Origin: Sulfurivermis sp041678005
GTDB lineage: Bacteria; Pseudomonadota; Gammaproteobacteria; Thiohalomonadales; Thiohalomonadaceae
Length of the DNA: 64,000 bases
NCBI GenBank assembly: GCA_041678005.1
Contig: JBAYOW010000007.1
Span: forward strand, 17,060 to 81,059
Direction: 5' to 3'
Both the position numbers and the translations under genes were made by a program. Below, piece after piece: positions 24,140 through 32,572 of the stretch. The notes under the pieces were generated by a model. That model was not told where the DNA came from and ran no database searches. It worked only from the letters and a program-made list of their open reading frames with translations. How positions within the stretch are numbered: the first letter of the stretch is position 1; each line of letters begins with the position of its first letter.

Positions 24140-24859
24140 ATGGGCTTTTGGGCGATTAACGTGGACTCGATGGCATGGTCCGTTGTGTTGGGTCTGGTAT
24201 TTTTATTTTTGTTTCGCAGTGTGGCCAAAAAGGTAACGGCAGGCGTGCCTGGCGGCATGCAGAACTTCATTGAATGGATCATCGAGTTCATCGATAACTC
24301 AGTACGTGGTTCATTTTCTGGCAACAATCCAGTTATTGCGCCCTTGGCGCTGACAGTGTTCATGTGGATCTGGTTGATGAACTTCATGGATCTGCTGGCC
24401 ATTGACCTGTTGCCACAGGCCTTTGCCCTGCTAGGAGTGGATACGATCAAGGTAGTGCCGACCACCGATCCCAATATCACCTTCGGTATGTCGATTGCCG
24501 TGTTCTGGTTGATTCTTTATTACAGTGTTAAAAATAAAGGCGTGGGCGGCTTCATCGGTGAGCTGGCGTTTCAGCCTTTCCCCAAGTTTCTTTTTCCTGT
24601 CAATTTATTGCTCGAGGGCGTGTCGCTGCTAGCCAGGCCTATTTCTCTGGCACTGCGTCTGTTCGGTAATATGTATGCCGGTGAGATGATCTTCATCTTG
24701 ATCGCCTTGATGTATGGCGCTGGATGGGCATTGGGCGCCTTTGCAGGGGTGTTGCAGTTGGGTTGGGCGATTTTTCATATTCTGATCATCACGCTGCAGG
24801 CCTTCATCTTCATGACCTTGACCATTGTATATATGGATATGGCTCATACGGAACACTGA
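24140..24859 (+). CDS. atpB: ATP synthase subunit a, N-terminal tail interrupted
   Basis: Subunit a forms the proton half-channels of Fo. The open frame from ATG 24140 (239 aa) contains all the core helices, including the essential Arg in SLALRLFGNMYAGEMIF and the C-terminal HILIITLQAFIFMTLTIVY. The native start is probably ATG 24020, overlapping atpI, but an amber codon at 24101-24103 cuts off the first 40 residues. Because those residues precede the first membrane helix, re-initiation at 24140 could still give a working protein; no strong Shine-Dalgarno is present there. Confidence 0.9.
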   Translation: MGFWAINVDSMAWSVVLGLVFLFLFRSVAKKVTAGVPGGMQNFIEWIIEFIDNSVRGSFSGNNPVIAPLALTVFMWIWLMNFMDLLAIDLLPQAFALLGVDTIKVVPTTDPNITFGMSIAVFWLILYYSVKNKGVGGFIGELAFQPFPKFLFPVNLLLEGVSLLARPISLALRLFGNMYAGEMIFILIALMYGAGWALGAFAGVLQLGWAIFHILIITLQAFIFMTLTIVYMDMAHTEH

Positions 24860-24897
24860 TTTTTATTTTTGCTTTTAACTGCCTTTAGGAGAGAACC

Positions 24898-25137
24898 ATG
24901 GAAATGTCTATTGCCCTTGTCTACATAGCTGGCGCACTGATGATGTCTTTCGGCGCGCTGGGAGCCGCGATCGGTATCGCCATACTGGGTGCCCGCTTTC
25001 TCGATGGCGCGGCGCGTCAGCCTGAGTTGATCCCGCTGCTGCGCACCCAGTTTTTCATCATGATGGGGCTGGTTGATGCGGTGCCAATGATCGCGGTTGG
25101 TATCGCTTTCTATGTGCTGTTTGCCGTGGTTGGTTAA
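24898..25137 (+). CDS. atpE: ATP synthase subunit c
   Basis: This is the 79-aa two-helix proteolipid of the rotor ring. The glycine-rich first helix (FGALGAAIGIAILGARFLDG), polar loop ARQPELIP and second helix with the ion-binding Asp (GLVDAVPMIAVG, about residue 60) are intact. The ligand set around the Asp looks proton-type rather than sodium-type. GGAGAG lies 6 nt before the start. Confidence 0.97.
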   Translation: MEMSIALVYIAGALMMSFGALGAAIGIAILGARFLDGAARQPELIPLLRTQFFIMMGLVDAVPMIAVGIAFYVLFAVVG

Positions 25138-25204
25138 GAGGCTGGGCGTAGTCTGGGTTTTGCAGGGCACCACTTAATCCACTTATTTCACGCGAGGTAC
25201 GAAG

Positions 25205-25675
25205 ATGAATATCAATGCGACCCTGATAGGTCAGTTCATTGCATTCTTCGTGTTCGTCTGGTTTGTGATGAGGTACATCTGGCCTCCGCTGATCAATGTA
25301 CTGGACGAGCGCAAAAAGGTAATTGCCGATGGTCTGGCCGCTGCCGAACGAGGCAAGAACCAACAGATTCTTGCCGAGCAGAATGCCGCCAAGGTGATAC
25401 ACGAAGTGAAGCAACAGGCCGCCGAGATCCTGACCAGGGCCGAGCGGCGCGCCAACGAGATTGTCGAAGAAGCGAAGGAGGCCGCCCGCGCCGAGGGTGA
25501 TCGGATCAAGGCCGCCGCCAGCGCAGAAATCGAACAGGAAGTCAGTCGTGCCCGCGAGCAGCTGCGTGGCCAGGTTGTAAGCCTGGCTGTGAGTGGTGCT
25601 GGCAAGGTCATACAGCGCGAGCTGGACGCCAGTGCGCATGATGATTTGCTGCAAGATCTCATTACACAGATCTAA
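25205..25675 (+). CDS. atpF: ATP synthase subunit b
   Basis: This 156-aa stator subunit has one N-terminal membrane helix (LIGQFIAFFVFVWFVMRYIW) followed by a long charged helix rich in Ala, Glu, Lys and Arg that dimerises and reaches up to the delta subunit. Length and order (atpE-atpF-atpH) are standard. Confidence 0.97.
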   Translation: MNINATLIGQFIAFFVFVWFVMRYIWPPLINVLDERKKVIADGLAAAERGKNQQILAEQNAAKVIHEVKQQAAEILTRAERRANEIVEEAKEAARAEGDRIKAAASAEIEQEVSRAREQLRGQVVSLAVSGAGKVIQRELDASAHDDLLQDLITQI

Positions 25676-25687
25676 GGGCAAAGATGC

Positions 25688-26224
25688 ATGGCTGAGATTA
25701 CAACCATCGCTCGCCCCTACGCACAGGCTGTGTTTGAGCTGGCGCAAGAGCAGGGCAAGCTGAAAGACTGGTCGGCACAGTTGCATTTAATGGCAGTGGT
25801 GCTCAGCCATCCTGAGTTGGTGGCCATCATTACGAGCCCAAGCATAACGCGGACTGAGCGCGGCCAACTGGTCAGCGATATTTGTGGTGACAGGCTGGAC
25901 GTGGGTGGCAGAAACTTGCTGCAGGTGTTGGCTGAAAATGACCGGCTCACCTTGTTGCCAGAAATAGCCGCGCAGTTTGAGTTGGCGCGTGCTGCCGCTG
26001 AAAGCCGCATTACCGCCGAGGTAGTAGCGGCCACACCGCTTTCTGCAGATCAGCAACAGGCCATTGCCAAGGCGCTTGCCAAGCGCCTGGGTCGTGAGGT
26101 GATGCTGGAGTGTCAGGTAGATCAAACTCTGCTTGGTGGAGCCATTGTGCGTGCAGGTGACATGGTCATAGATGGTTCGGTTATTGGCCGATTGAACAAG
26201 CTGAGTACGGCGCTGCTGCGCTGA
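25688..26224 (+). CDS. atpH: ATP synthase subunit delta
   Basis: This 178-aa subunit connects the b-dimer to the top of F1. The N-terminal helical domain begins ITTIARPYAQAVFELAQEQG, and the conserved C-terminal stretch DQTLLGGAIVRAGDMVIDGS is present. It starts 12 bp after atpF. Confidence 0.97.
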   Translation: MAEITTIARPYAQAVFELAQEQGKLKDWSAQLHLMAVVLSHPELVAIITSPSITRTERGQLVSDICGDRLDVGGRNLLQVLAENDRLTLLPEIAAQFELARAAAESRITAEVVAATPLSADQQQAIAKALAKRLGREVMLECQVDQTLLGGAIVRAGDMVIDGSVIGRLNKLSTALLR

Positions 26225-26250
26225 TCCGGGCTGCTTTAGAGGATAAATTA

Positions 26251-27795
26251 ATGCAACAACTCAATCCGTCAGAAATCAGTGAACTGATTAAACAACGTAT
26301 TGCCGGCTTCAAGGCCGAGGTCGAGGCGCGCACGGAAGGTACCGTGGTCAGTTTGTCTGATGGCATCGTGCGCATACACGGTCTGGCCGACGTCATGTCC
26401 GGTGAGATGCTGGAATTCCCCGGCGATACATTTGGTCTGGCGCTCAATCTGGAGCGTGATTCCGTCGGCGCGGTCATTCTTGGTGATTATGAACATATCA
26501 CTGAGGGCGATAAGGTGATGTGCACCGGCCGCATCATGGAGGTCCCGGTTGGTGAGGCATTGTTGGGTCGGGTGGTCGATGCCTTGGGTTTGCCTATAGA
26601 TGGCAAGGGGCCGGTCAATGCCGAGGCCACCTCACCTACCGAAAAGATTGCCCCGGGCGTGTTGTGGCGTAAGTCTGTAGACCAGCCGCTACAAACTGGT
26701 TTGAAGGCAATTGATGCCATGGTGCCTGTAGGTCGCGGTCAACGTGAGTTGATTATCGGTGACCGGCAGACCGGCAAGACGGCGGTGGCTATCGATGCCA
26801 TAATCAATCAAAAAGGCACCGGCGTTAAGTGTATTTATGTTGCCGTGGGGCAGAAGGCATCTTCCATCGCCAACACGGTTCGCAAGCTGGAAGAGCATGG
26901 TGCGCTCGAGCACACAATTATCGTTGCGGCGACCGCATCTGATTCTGCTGCCATGCAATATATCGCGCCATACGCAGGTTGTGCCATGGGTGAGTATTTT
27001 CGTGACAAGGGCGAAGATGCCTTGATCGTTTACGATGACCTGACCAAGCAGGCCTGGGCCTATCGTCAGGTATCCTTGCTGCTGCGTCGTCCGCCAGGGC
27101 GTGAGGCTTATCCTGGTGATGTATTCTATTTGCACTCGCGTTTGCTCGAACGCGCTGCACGAGTCAATGCAGATTGGGTAGAGAGACACACCAACGGAGC
27201 GGTAAAGGGCAAAACCGGCTCACTGACGGCGCTGCCAATCATCGAGACCCAGGCCGGTGACGTATCTGCCTTCGTGCCAACCAATGTCATCTCGATTACC
27301 GATGGACAGATCTTCCTGGAATCCGATCTGTTTAATGCCGGTATCCGTCCAGCTATCAATGCCGGTTTGTCGGTGTCTCGTGTTGGTGGCTCGGCACAGA
27401 CCAGGATCATCCAGAAGCTGGGTGGTGGTGTTCGTCTGGCGTTGGCGCAATACCGTGAGTTGGCGGCGTTTGCGCAGTTTGCCTCTGACCTCGATGAGGC
27501 CACACGCAAGCAGATTGATCGTGGTCAGCGCGTTACAGAGTTGATGAAGCAGCTGCAGTATTCACCGATGACAGTCGCGCAAATGGCTACATCATTGTTT
27601 GCTGCCAACGAGGGTTATCTGGACGATGTCGCAGTCAACAAGGTGGTCGATTTTGAAGCGGCCTTGCAGAGTTTCATGAAGTCCGAGTGTGGCGAGCTGC
27701 TCCGTACCATTAATGCCAATGGTGATTACAACAGCGATATAGAAAGCGCTTTGCGCGAGGCCCTGGATAAGTTCAAGGCCAGCAGCTCATGGTAA
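26251..27795 (+). CDS. atpA: ATP synthase subunit alpha
   Basis: This is the non-catalytic nucleotide-binding subunit of F1, 514 aa and full length. It shows Walker A GDRQTGKTAVAIDAI (about 170-184), IVYDDLTKQAWAYR, the PGREAYPGDVFYLHSRLLER segment, and the alpha signature PAINAGLSVSRVGGSAQ. There are no lesions, unlike its partner atpD. Confidence 0.98.
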   Translation: MQQLNPSEISELIKQRIAGFKAEVEARTEGTVVSLSDGIVRIHGLADVMSGEMLEFPGDTFGLALNLERDSVGAVILGDYEHITEGDKVMCTGRIMEVPVGEALLGRVVDALGLPIDGKGPVNAEATSPTEKIAPGVLWRKSVDQPLQTGLKAIDAMVPVGRGQRELIIGDRQTGKTAVAIDAIINQKGTGVKCIYVAVGQKASSIANTVRKLEEHGALEHTIIVAATASDSAAMQYIAPYAGCAMGEYFRDKGEDALIVYDDLTKQAWAYRQVSLLLRRPPGREAYPGDVFYLHSRLLERAARVNADWVERHTNGAVKGKTGSLTALPIIETQAGDVSAFVPTNVISITDGQIFLESDLFNAGIRPAINAGLSVSRVGGSAQTRIIQKLGGGVRLALAQYRELAAFAQFASDLDEATRKQIDRGQRVTELMKQLQYSPMTVAQMATSLFAANEGYLDDVAVNKVVDFEAALQSFMKSECGELLRTINANGDYNSDIESALREALDKFKASSSW

Positions 27796-27809
27796 ATGAG
27801 GGTTGATCG

Positions 27810-28673
27810 ATGGCCAGCGGTAAAGAGATACGGAGCAAGATCAAGAGCGTAGAAAATACGCAGAAGATCACCCGCGCAATGGAAATGGTGGCGGCCAGCA
27901 AGATGCGTCGTGCCCAGGAGCGGATGGCGGCTACGCGTCCTTATGTCGAGCGTATGTGTAGTGTGATTCAGCATCTGGCCCATGCTCATGTCGAGTACAA
28001 ACACTCCTACATGGTCGAACGCGAGATCAAACGGATTGGCATTATTGCCATTTCAACAGATCGCGGCCTGTGTGGTGGCTTGAACATCAATATGTTCAAG
28101 GCGGCATTGAATACCATGCAGGAGTGGCACGATAAGCATGTCGAGATCGATCTGTGCACTATAGGTCAGAAGGCGCAGAGTTTCTTCAGTCGGACTGGTG
28201 GACGGATACTGGCGCAGGCCACTCACTTGGGCGATGCGCCGAAGCTGATAGATGTCATCGGCACGGTCAAGGTAATGCTCGATGCCTATGATCAGGGCGA
28301 AATCGATCGGGTTTATCTGATCTATAACCGCTTTGTCAGCACGATGACACAGGAGCCACGTGTAGATCAGTTGCTCCCGGTGACAGTGGCGGAGTCAGAC
28401 GAAAAACTAAAGCATTACTGGGATTATCTTTATGAGCCCAGCGCAGAGGCCGTGCTCGATCAATTGTTGACACGCTATGTCGAGTCCCTAGTCTATCAAA
28501 GTGTAGTCGAAAACGTTGCCTGTGAGATGTCGGCCCGGATGGTGGCGATGAAGGCCGCCTCGGATAACGCAGGCAGCTTGATCGATGAATTGCAGCTGAC
28601 CTACAACAAGGCCAGACAGGCAGCGATTACTCAGGAATTATCCGAGATCGTTGCCGGTGCATCGGCCGTCTAA
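27810..28673 (+). CDS. atpG: ATP synthase subunit gamma
   Basis: This 287-aa central shaft of F1 has terminal helices MASGKEIRSKIKSVENTQKI with TRAMEMVAASKMRRAQ, and C-terminal MKAASDNAGSLIDELQLTYNK plus ARQAAITQELSEIV. The Rossmann-like middle begins IGIIAISTDRGLCGGLN. It is intact and lies 14 bp after atpA. Confidence 0.98.
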   Translation: MASGKEIRSKIKSVENTQKITRAMEMVAASKMRRAQERMAATRPYVERMCSVIQHLAHAHVEYKHSYMVEREIKRIGIIAISTDRGLCGGLNINMFKAALNTMQEWHDKHVEIDLCTIGQKAQSFFSRTGGRILAQATHLGDAPKLIDVIGTVKVMLDAYDQGEIDRVYLIYNRFVSTMTQEPRVDQLLPVTVAESDEKLKHYWDYLYEPSAEAVLDQLLTRYVESLVYQSVVENVACEMSARMVAMKAASDNAGSLIDELQLTYNKARQAAITQELSEIVAGASAV

Positions 28674-28710
28674 AGGCAAAATCAGATTTAATTTCAAGGG
28701 GAACTGAATA

Positions 28711-30085
28711 ATGAGTTCTGGCAAGATAGTGCAGGTTATCGGTGCTGTGGTAGACGTGGAGTTTCCGCGCAGTGCCATGCCCAAGGTGTTCAACGCATTG
28801 ACCGTGGCTGAGGCCGGCTTGACGCTGGAAGTTCAGCAGCAGCTGGGTGATGGCGTGGTTCGTAGTATTGCCATGGGCTCTACCGATGGCCTCAAGCGTG
28901 GTATGGCCGTCAATGATACCGGTAGTGCGATTACCGTGCCGGTAGGTAAGGCAACCCTGGGTCGCATCATGGATGTGTTGGGCAACCCGGTGGATGAGGC
29001 TGGGCCGGTAGATGCCGAGTTGAAGATGCCGATTCATCGCAAGGCGCCAGCCTATGAAGATCAGGCGGCATCGGTGGAAATTCTGGAAACCGGTATCAAA
29101 GTTATCGACCTGGTAATGCCGATCGCCAAGGGCGGCAAAGTTGGTCTGTTTGGTGGTGCGGGCGTCGGCAAAACCGTGACACTGATGGAGTTGATTCGCA
29201 ATATTGCTGTTGAGCATTCCGGCTTTTCTGTCTTCGCAGGTATCGGTGAGCGTACTCGTGAAGGTAATGACTTCTACCATGAAATGCGTGAAGGTGGCGT
29301 ACTCGACAAGGTTGCGCTGGTTTATGGCCAGATGAATGAGCCGCCAGGTAGCCGCCTGCGCGTGGGCTTGACCGGTCTGACCATGGCCGAGTATTTCCGC
29401 GATGAAGGCCGCGATGTGCTACTGTTTATCGATAATATCTATCGCTACACCCTGGCTGGTACAGAGGTTTCGGCGCTGCTCGGTCGTATGCCTTCGGCGG
29501 TTGGCTACCAGCCTACATTGGCCTCGGAAATGGGTGCGCTGCAGGAACGTATTACATCCCAGGACAGGTTCAATCACATCGTTTCAGGCAGTATACGTGC
29601 CTGCGGATGACCTTACCGACCCATCACCAGCGACGACATTTGCCCACCTGGATGCAACCCTGGTGTTATCACGTCAGATCGCCGAATTGGGTATTTATCC
29701 TGCAGTAGATCCGCTGGATTCAACTTCACGCCAGTTAGATCCAATGGTCGTCGGGCAGGAGCATTACAGCGTTGCGCGGCGCATGCAGGCGACCTTGCAG
29801 CGTTACAAGGAACTGCGCGACATCATCGCCATTCTTGGCATGGATGAGTTGTCGGAATAGGACAAGTTAACCGTGGCGCGCGCGCGCAAGATTCAGCGCT
29901 TTCTTTCACAGCCATTTTTTGTGGCCGAAGTGTTTACCGGTGCAGCCGGCAAGTATGTCAGCCTGAAGGATACGATTCGTGGCTTCAAGGGCATAGTCGA
30001 TGGCGAATTTGACCATCTGCCGGAGCAGGCCTTTTATATGGTCGGTCCGATTGAAGAGGCCATCGAGAAGGGCAAGCATATTTAA
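28711..30085 (+). pseudogene. atpD: ATP synthase subunit beta, frameshifted and with an in-frame amber codon
   Basis: AtpD is the catalytic subunit of F1. The reading is normal up to QERITS (Walker A GGAGVGKTVTLMELI, LFIDNIYRYTLAGTEVSALLGR). At 29560-29563 only four bases (CAGG) stand where six are expected between ITS and TGSITS, shifting the frame and stopping at 29608-29610. The correct protein resumes as TGSITSFQAVYVPADDLTDP and continues to ILGMDELSE, where TAG (29858-29860) replaces the second, highly conserved Glu of SEEDKLTV. It then runs to the natural end EAIEKGKHI with TAA at 30083-30085. As written no full-length beta can be made, so either the sequence has errors here or the operon is inactive and another copy exists. 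Confidence 0.9.
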
Positions 30086-30122
30086 TGGCATTCGGCTGGC
30101 GTGTACATAGAGGACTGGCGTT

Positions 30123-30548
30123 ATGGCAATGACTATGCATGTAGATGTTGTAAGTGCCGAAAGCTCGATCTACAGTGGCACGGTCGAGGCGGTATTCGCC
30201 CCGGCGCAAATGGGTGAGGTCGGCATTATGCCGCGCCATAGCCCATTTCTTGCCCAGCTCAAACCAGGCCAGGTGCGCATCATAAAGCGGGGTGGCGAGG
30301 AAGATTTTTTCTATGTCTCAGGTGGCTTGATCGAGGTGTTGCCGCATACCGTGACCGTGCTTGCCGACACTGTCTTGCGGGCGCAGGATGTGGATGAGGC
30401 AGCCGCTATCGAATCCAGGGAGCGCGCCGCGCAGGCCGTGCGAGACAGAACTGGCGAGATGGAATGGGCAGAGGCCCAGATCGAGCTTGCCAGGGCAATT
30501 GCACAATTACAGGTGATTCAGCATTTACGCAAACTGGCAAAGCGCTGA
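30123..30548 (+). CDS. atpC: ATP synthase subunit epsilon
   Basis: This 141-aa rotor subunit and inhibitor of F1 has an N-terminal beta-sandwich (MTMHVDVVSAESSIYSG, GEVGIMPRHSPFLAQLKPG) and a C-terminal helical hairpin (residues ~90-141). It is the last gene of the operon and is followed by an intrinsic terminator. Confidence 0.97.
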   Translation: MAMTMHVDVVSAESSIYSGTVEAVFAPAQMGEVGIMPRHSPFLAQLKPGQVRIIKRGGEEDFFYVSGGLIEVLPHTVTVLADTVLRAQDVDEAAAIESRERAAQAVRDRTGEMEWAEAQIELARAIAQLQVIQHLRKLAKR

Positions 30549-30573
30549 CAAGCTCACTGCGCTGGATGAGAAT

Positions 30574-30604
30574 AAAAAAGGTCAGTGATAAACTGGCCTT
30601 TTTT
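30574..30604 (+). terminator. Intrinsic terminator of the atp operon
   Basis: The stem GGTCAGT/ACTGGCC (one T-G pair) with loop GATAA is flanked by A6 and T6, 25 nt after the atpC stop. It is a textbook rho-independent terminator, and the flanking A and T runs could make it act on both strands. Confidence 0.85.
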
Positions 30605-30622
30605 ATTTTGGAGAACAGGATA

Positions 30623-31111
30623 ATGGCAGCAGCCAAAGTCGGATTGGGCAAGGTGGTTTCAGTCACCTATACCATACGAGATCAGGCAGATGACAATCTG
30701 TTGGAGGTGGTGGAGATCCCGGTGGATTATCTGCATGGCGGACGGGCTGGTCTGTATCGGCAGATCGAAACAGCATTGGCAGGCAAGCAAGTGGGTGAAC
30801 GTGTCGAGGTTGTGCTCATGCCAGAAGATGTCTTTGGTCCACGCGATCCCGGTTTGACGTTCACTGATGCGATTGAAAATGTGCCACCCGAGTTCCGTCA
30901 GTTGGGTGCGCAGGCCGAGTTTACCAATGAAAGTGGTGAGACCGTGACGATGACGGTTACACACATTGACGCGGGGACGATCACGCTTGATGGCAACCAC
31001 CCGCTGGCAGGAAAAAATCTTGTCTTTGCGGTAACTGTCGCGGCAATCCGCGATGCCACGCCACAGGAGATGATGACGGGTGAAGCGGCCCAGGTTCAGG
31101 GGATGCACTGA
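30623..31111 (+). CDS. FKBP-type peptidyl-prolyl isomerase, SlyD family
   Basis: This 162-aa SlyD-type FKBP isomerase/chaperone has VTYTIRDQADDNLLEVVE, the conserved DYLHGG, GLYRQIETALAGKQVGERVEVVLMPEDVFG split by the active-site pattern, and an inserted-flap region followed by NHPLAGKNLVFAVTV. The metal-binding His-rich tail of E. coli SlyD is absent, so this is a short form. The start is ATG 30623 (GGAGAACAGG just upstream); the longer frame from 30464 runs through atpC and the terminator. It lies between atpC and glmU. Confidence 0.9.
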   Translation: MAAAKVGLGKVVSVTYTIRDQADDNLLEVVEIPVDYLHGGRAGLYRQIETALAGKQVGERVEVVLMPEDVFGPRDPGLTFTDAIENVPPEFRQLGAQAEFTNESGETVTMTVTHIDAGTITLDGNHPLAGKNLVFAVTVAAIRDATPQEMMTGEAAQVQGMH

Positions 31112-31117
31112 GGCATT

Positions 31118-32482
31118 ATGAGCAAGCCTATCGAAGCAGTCATTCTGGCGGCAGGCCAGGGTACGCGAATGAAATCCGCGCTGCCCAAGGTTTTGCACGA
31201 GATCGGTGGTCAGCCGATGCTGGCGCGGGTGTTTCAAACCGCAAAGGCGCTCGCAGCACAGACAATTCATATTGTCCATGGACACTGTGCGGAACTCGTG
31301 CGCGAACGTCTGGTTGAGTTGAATGCAAACTGGGTGTTGCAGGCAGAACAATTAGGCACGGGCCATGCAGTAGCACAGGCCATGCCCGAGGTAAGCGATG
31401 ATAGTTTGGTGTTGATCCTCTACGGTGATGTGCCACTTATTGAAACTGATACCTTATACAAGCTTTTGGCTGCTGCCGATAACGGCCTTGGTCTGCTGAC
31501 AGTTGAGCTGGCAGATGCTACGGGCTATGGACGCATCGTGCGTGATGCCTCAGGAGGGGTGTTGCGAGTAGTTGAGCAAAAAGATGCCACGCCTGCGGAA
31601 CTGGCAATACGCGAGATCAATACGGGTCTGCTGGCAGCACCGGCAGTACAGCTACGTGATTGGTTGGCGCGGCTGGATAATAATAATGCCCAGGGCGAAT
31701 ATTATTTGACCGATATTATTGCGCTGGCGGTAGCCGATGGCGTGATGATCAATACGGTGCAAGCCCCTGACATTGAGCAGGTCAGCGGGGTTAATGATCG
31801 TGTGCAACTCGCGGCCATGGAGCGAGCCTTGCAGAAGAGACAGGCTCAGCGATTGATGTTGGCAGGTGTGTCACTGCGTGATCCGGCGCGCTTCGATTTG
31901 CGCGGGGAGTTACACGCTGGGCTTGATGTAAGTATAGATATAAATGTTGTTATTGAAGGTCGTGTTGTACTGGGTGATGGCGTGTCCATAGGTGCCAATT
32001 GTATATTGAAGGATGTTGAGATCGGCGCCGGTACAGAAATCAGGCCAATGAGCATGATCGAATCGTCGCGTATCGGCCAGCACGCCTGCATCGGGCCGTT
32101 TGCGCGCATAAGGCCGGAGAGCGAGATTGCCGATGGTGCCCATGTGGGTAATTTCGTCGAGATCAAAAAGAGCATTATTGGCGTGGGTTCGAAGATCAGT
32201 CACCTGAGTTATATCGGCGATACCACGATGGGCGCAAGGGTGAATATTGGCGCGGGTACGATTACCTGTAATTACGATGGTGCCAATAAACACCGTACGG
32301 TAATTGGTGATGACGTATTCATAGGCTCCGCTACACAGCTTGTTGCTCCTGTCACCATCCACGATCAGGCAACTATTGGTGCAGGCTCCACTATCACCAA
32401 GGACGCGCCAGCTGGTGAGCTTAGCTTGAGCCGTAGCAAGCAGATGACAATATCCGGTTGGCGCAGGCCAGTGAAGAAGTAA
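31118..32482 (+). CDS. glmU: Bifunctional GlcNAc-1-P uridylyltransferase / glucosamine-1-P acetyltransferase
   Basis: GlmU acetylates glucosamine-1-P and then makes UDP-GlcNAc for peptidoglycan and LPS. The 454-aa protein has the N-terminal nucleotidyltransferase signature LAAGQGTRMKSALPKVLHEI and YGDVPLI, followed by a left-handed beta-helix of hexapeptide repeats. The acetyltransferase active site NVGAGTITCNYDG is seen here as NIGAGTITCNYDG. GlmS follows 90 bp downstream, so successive steps of UDP-GlcNAc synthesis are co-located. Confidence 0.98.
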   Translation: MSKPIEAVILAAGQGTRMKSALPKVLHEIGGQPMLARVFQTAKALAAQTIHIVHGHCAELVRERLVELNANWVLQAEQLGTGHAVAQAMPEVSDDSLVLILYGDVPLIETDTLYKLLAAADNGLGLLTVELADATGYGRIVRDASGGVLRVVEQKDATPAELAIREINTGLLAAPAVQLRDWLARLDNNNAQGEYYLTDIIALAVADGVMINTVQAPDIEQVSGVNDRVQLAAMERALQKRQAQRLMLAGVSLRDPARFDLRGELHAGLDVSIDINVVIEGRVVLGDGVSIGANCILKDVEIGAGTEIRPMSMIESSRIGQHACIGPFARIRPESEIADGAHVGNFVEIKKSIIGVGSKISHLSYIGDTTMGARVNIGAGTITCNYDGANKHRTVIGDDVFIGSATQLVAPVTIHDQATIGAGSTITKDAPAGELSLSRSKQMTISGWRRPVKK

Positions 32483-32572
32483 GTAATGATCGATCTAAAC
32501 GTAGGGAGCGCAGAACTCGACTGTTTGACGTGATGTTTTGCTAGCTAGGCACAAAATTTTAGAGGAATACAT

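Noticed and set aside
29858..29872. Two separate atpD-like genes instead of one broken gene
   Set aside because: The pieces are consecutive segments of one beta subunit with no overlap, and no start signal precedes the last piece.
24020..30085. Reassignment of TAG to a sense codon, suggested by amber codons in atpB and atpD
   Set aside because: glmS, tsaC, the ratA-like gene and the LysM gene end in TAG at normal positions, so TAG is a stop in this genome.
30574..30604. A regulatory hairpin controlling the SlyD-type gene
   Set aside because: Stem, flanking A-run and T-run fit a plain intrinsic terminator of the atp operon.
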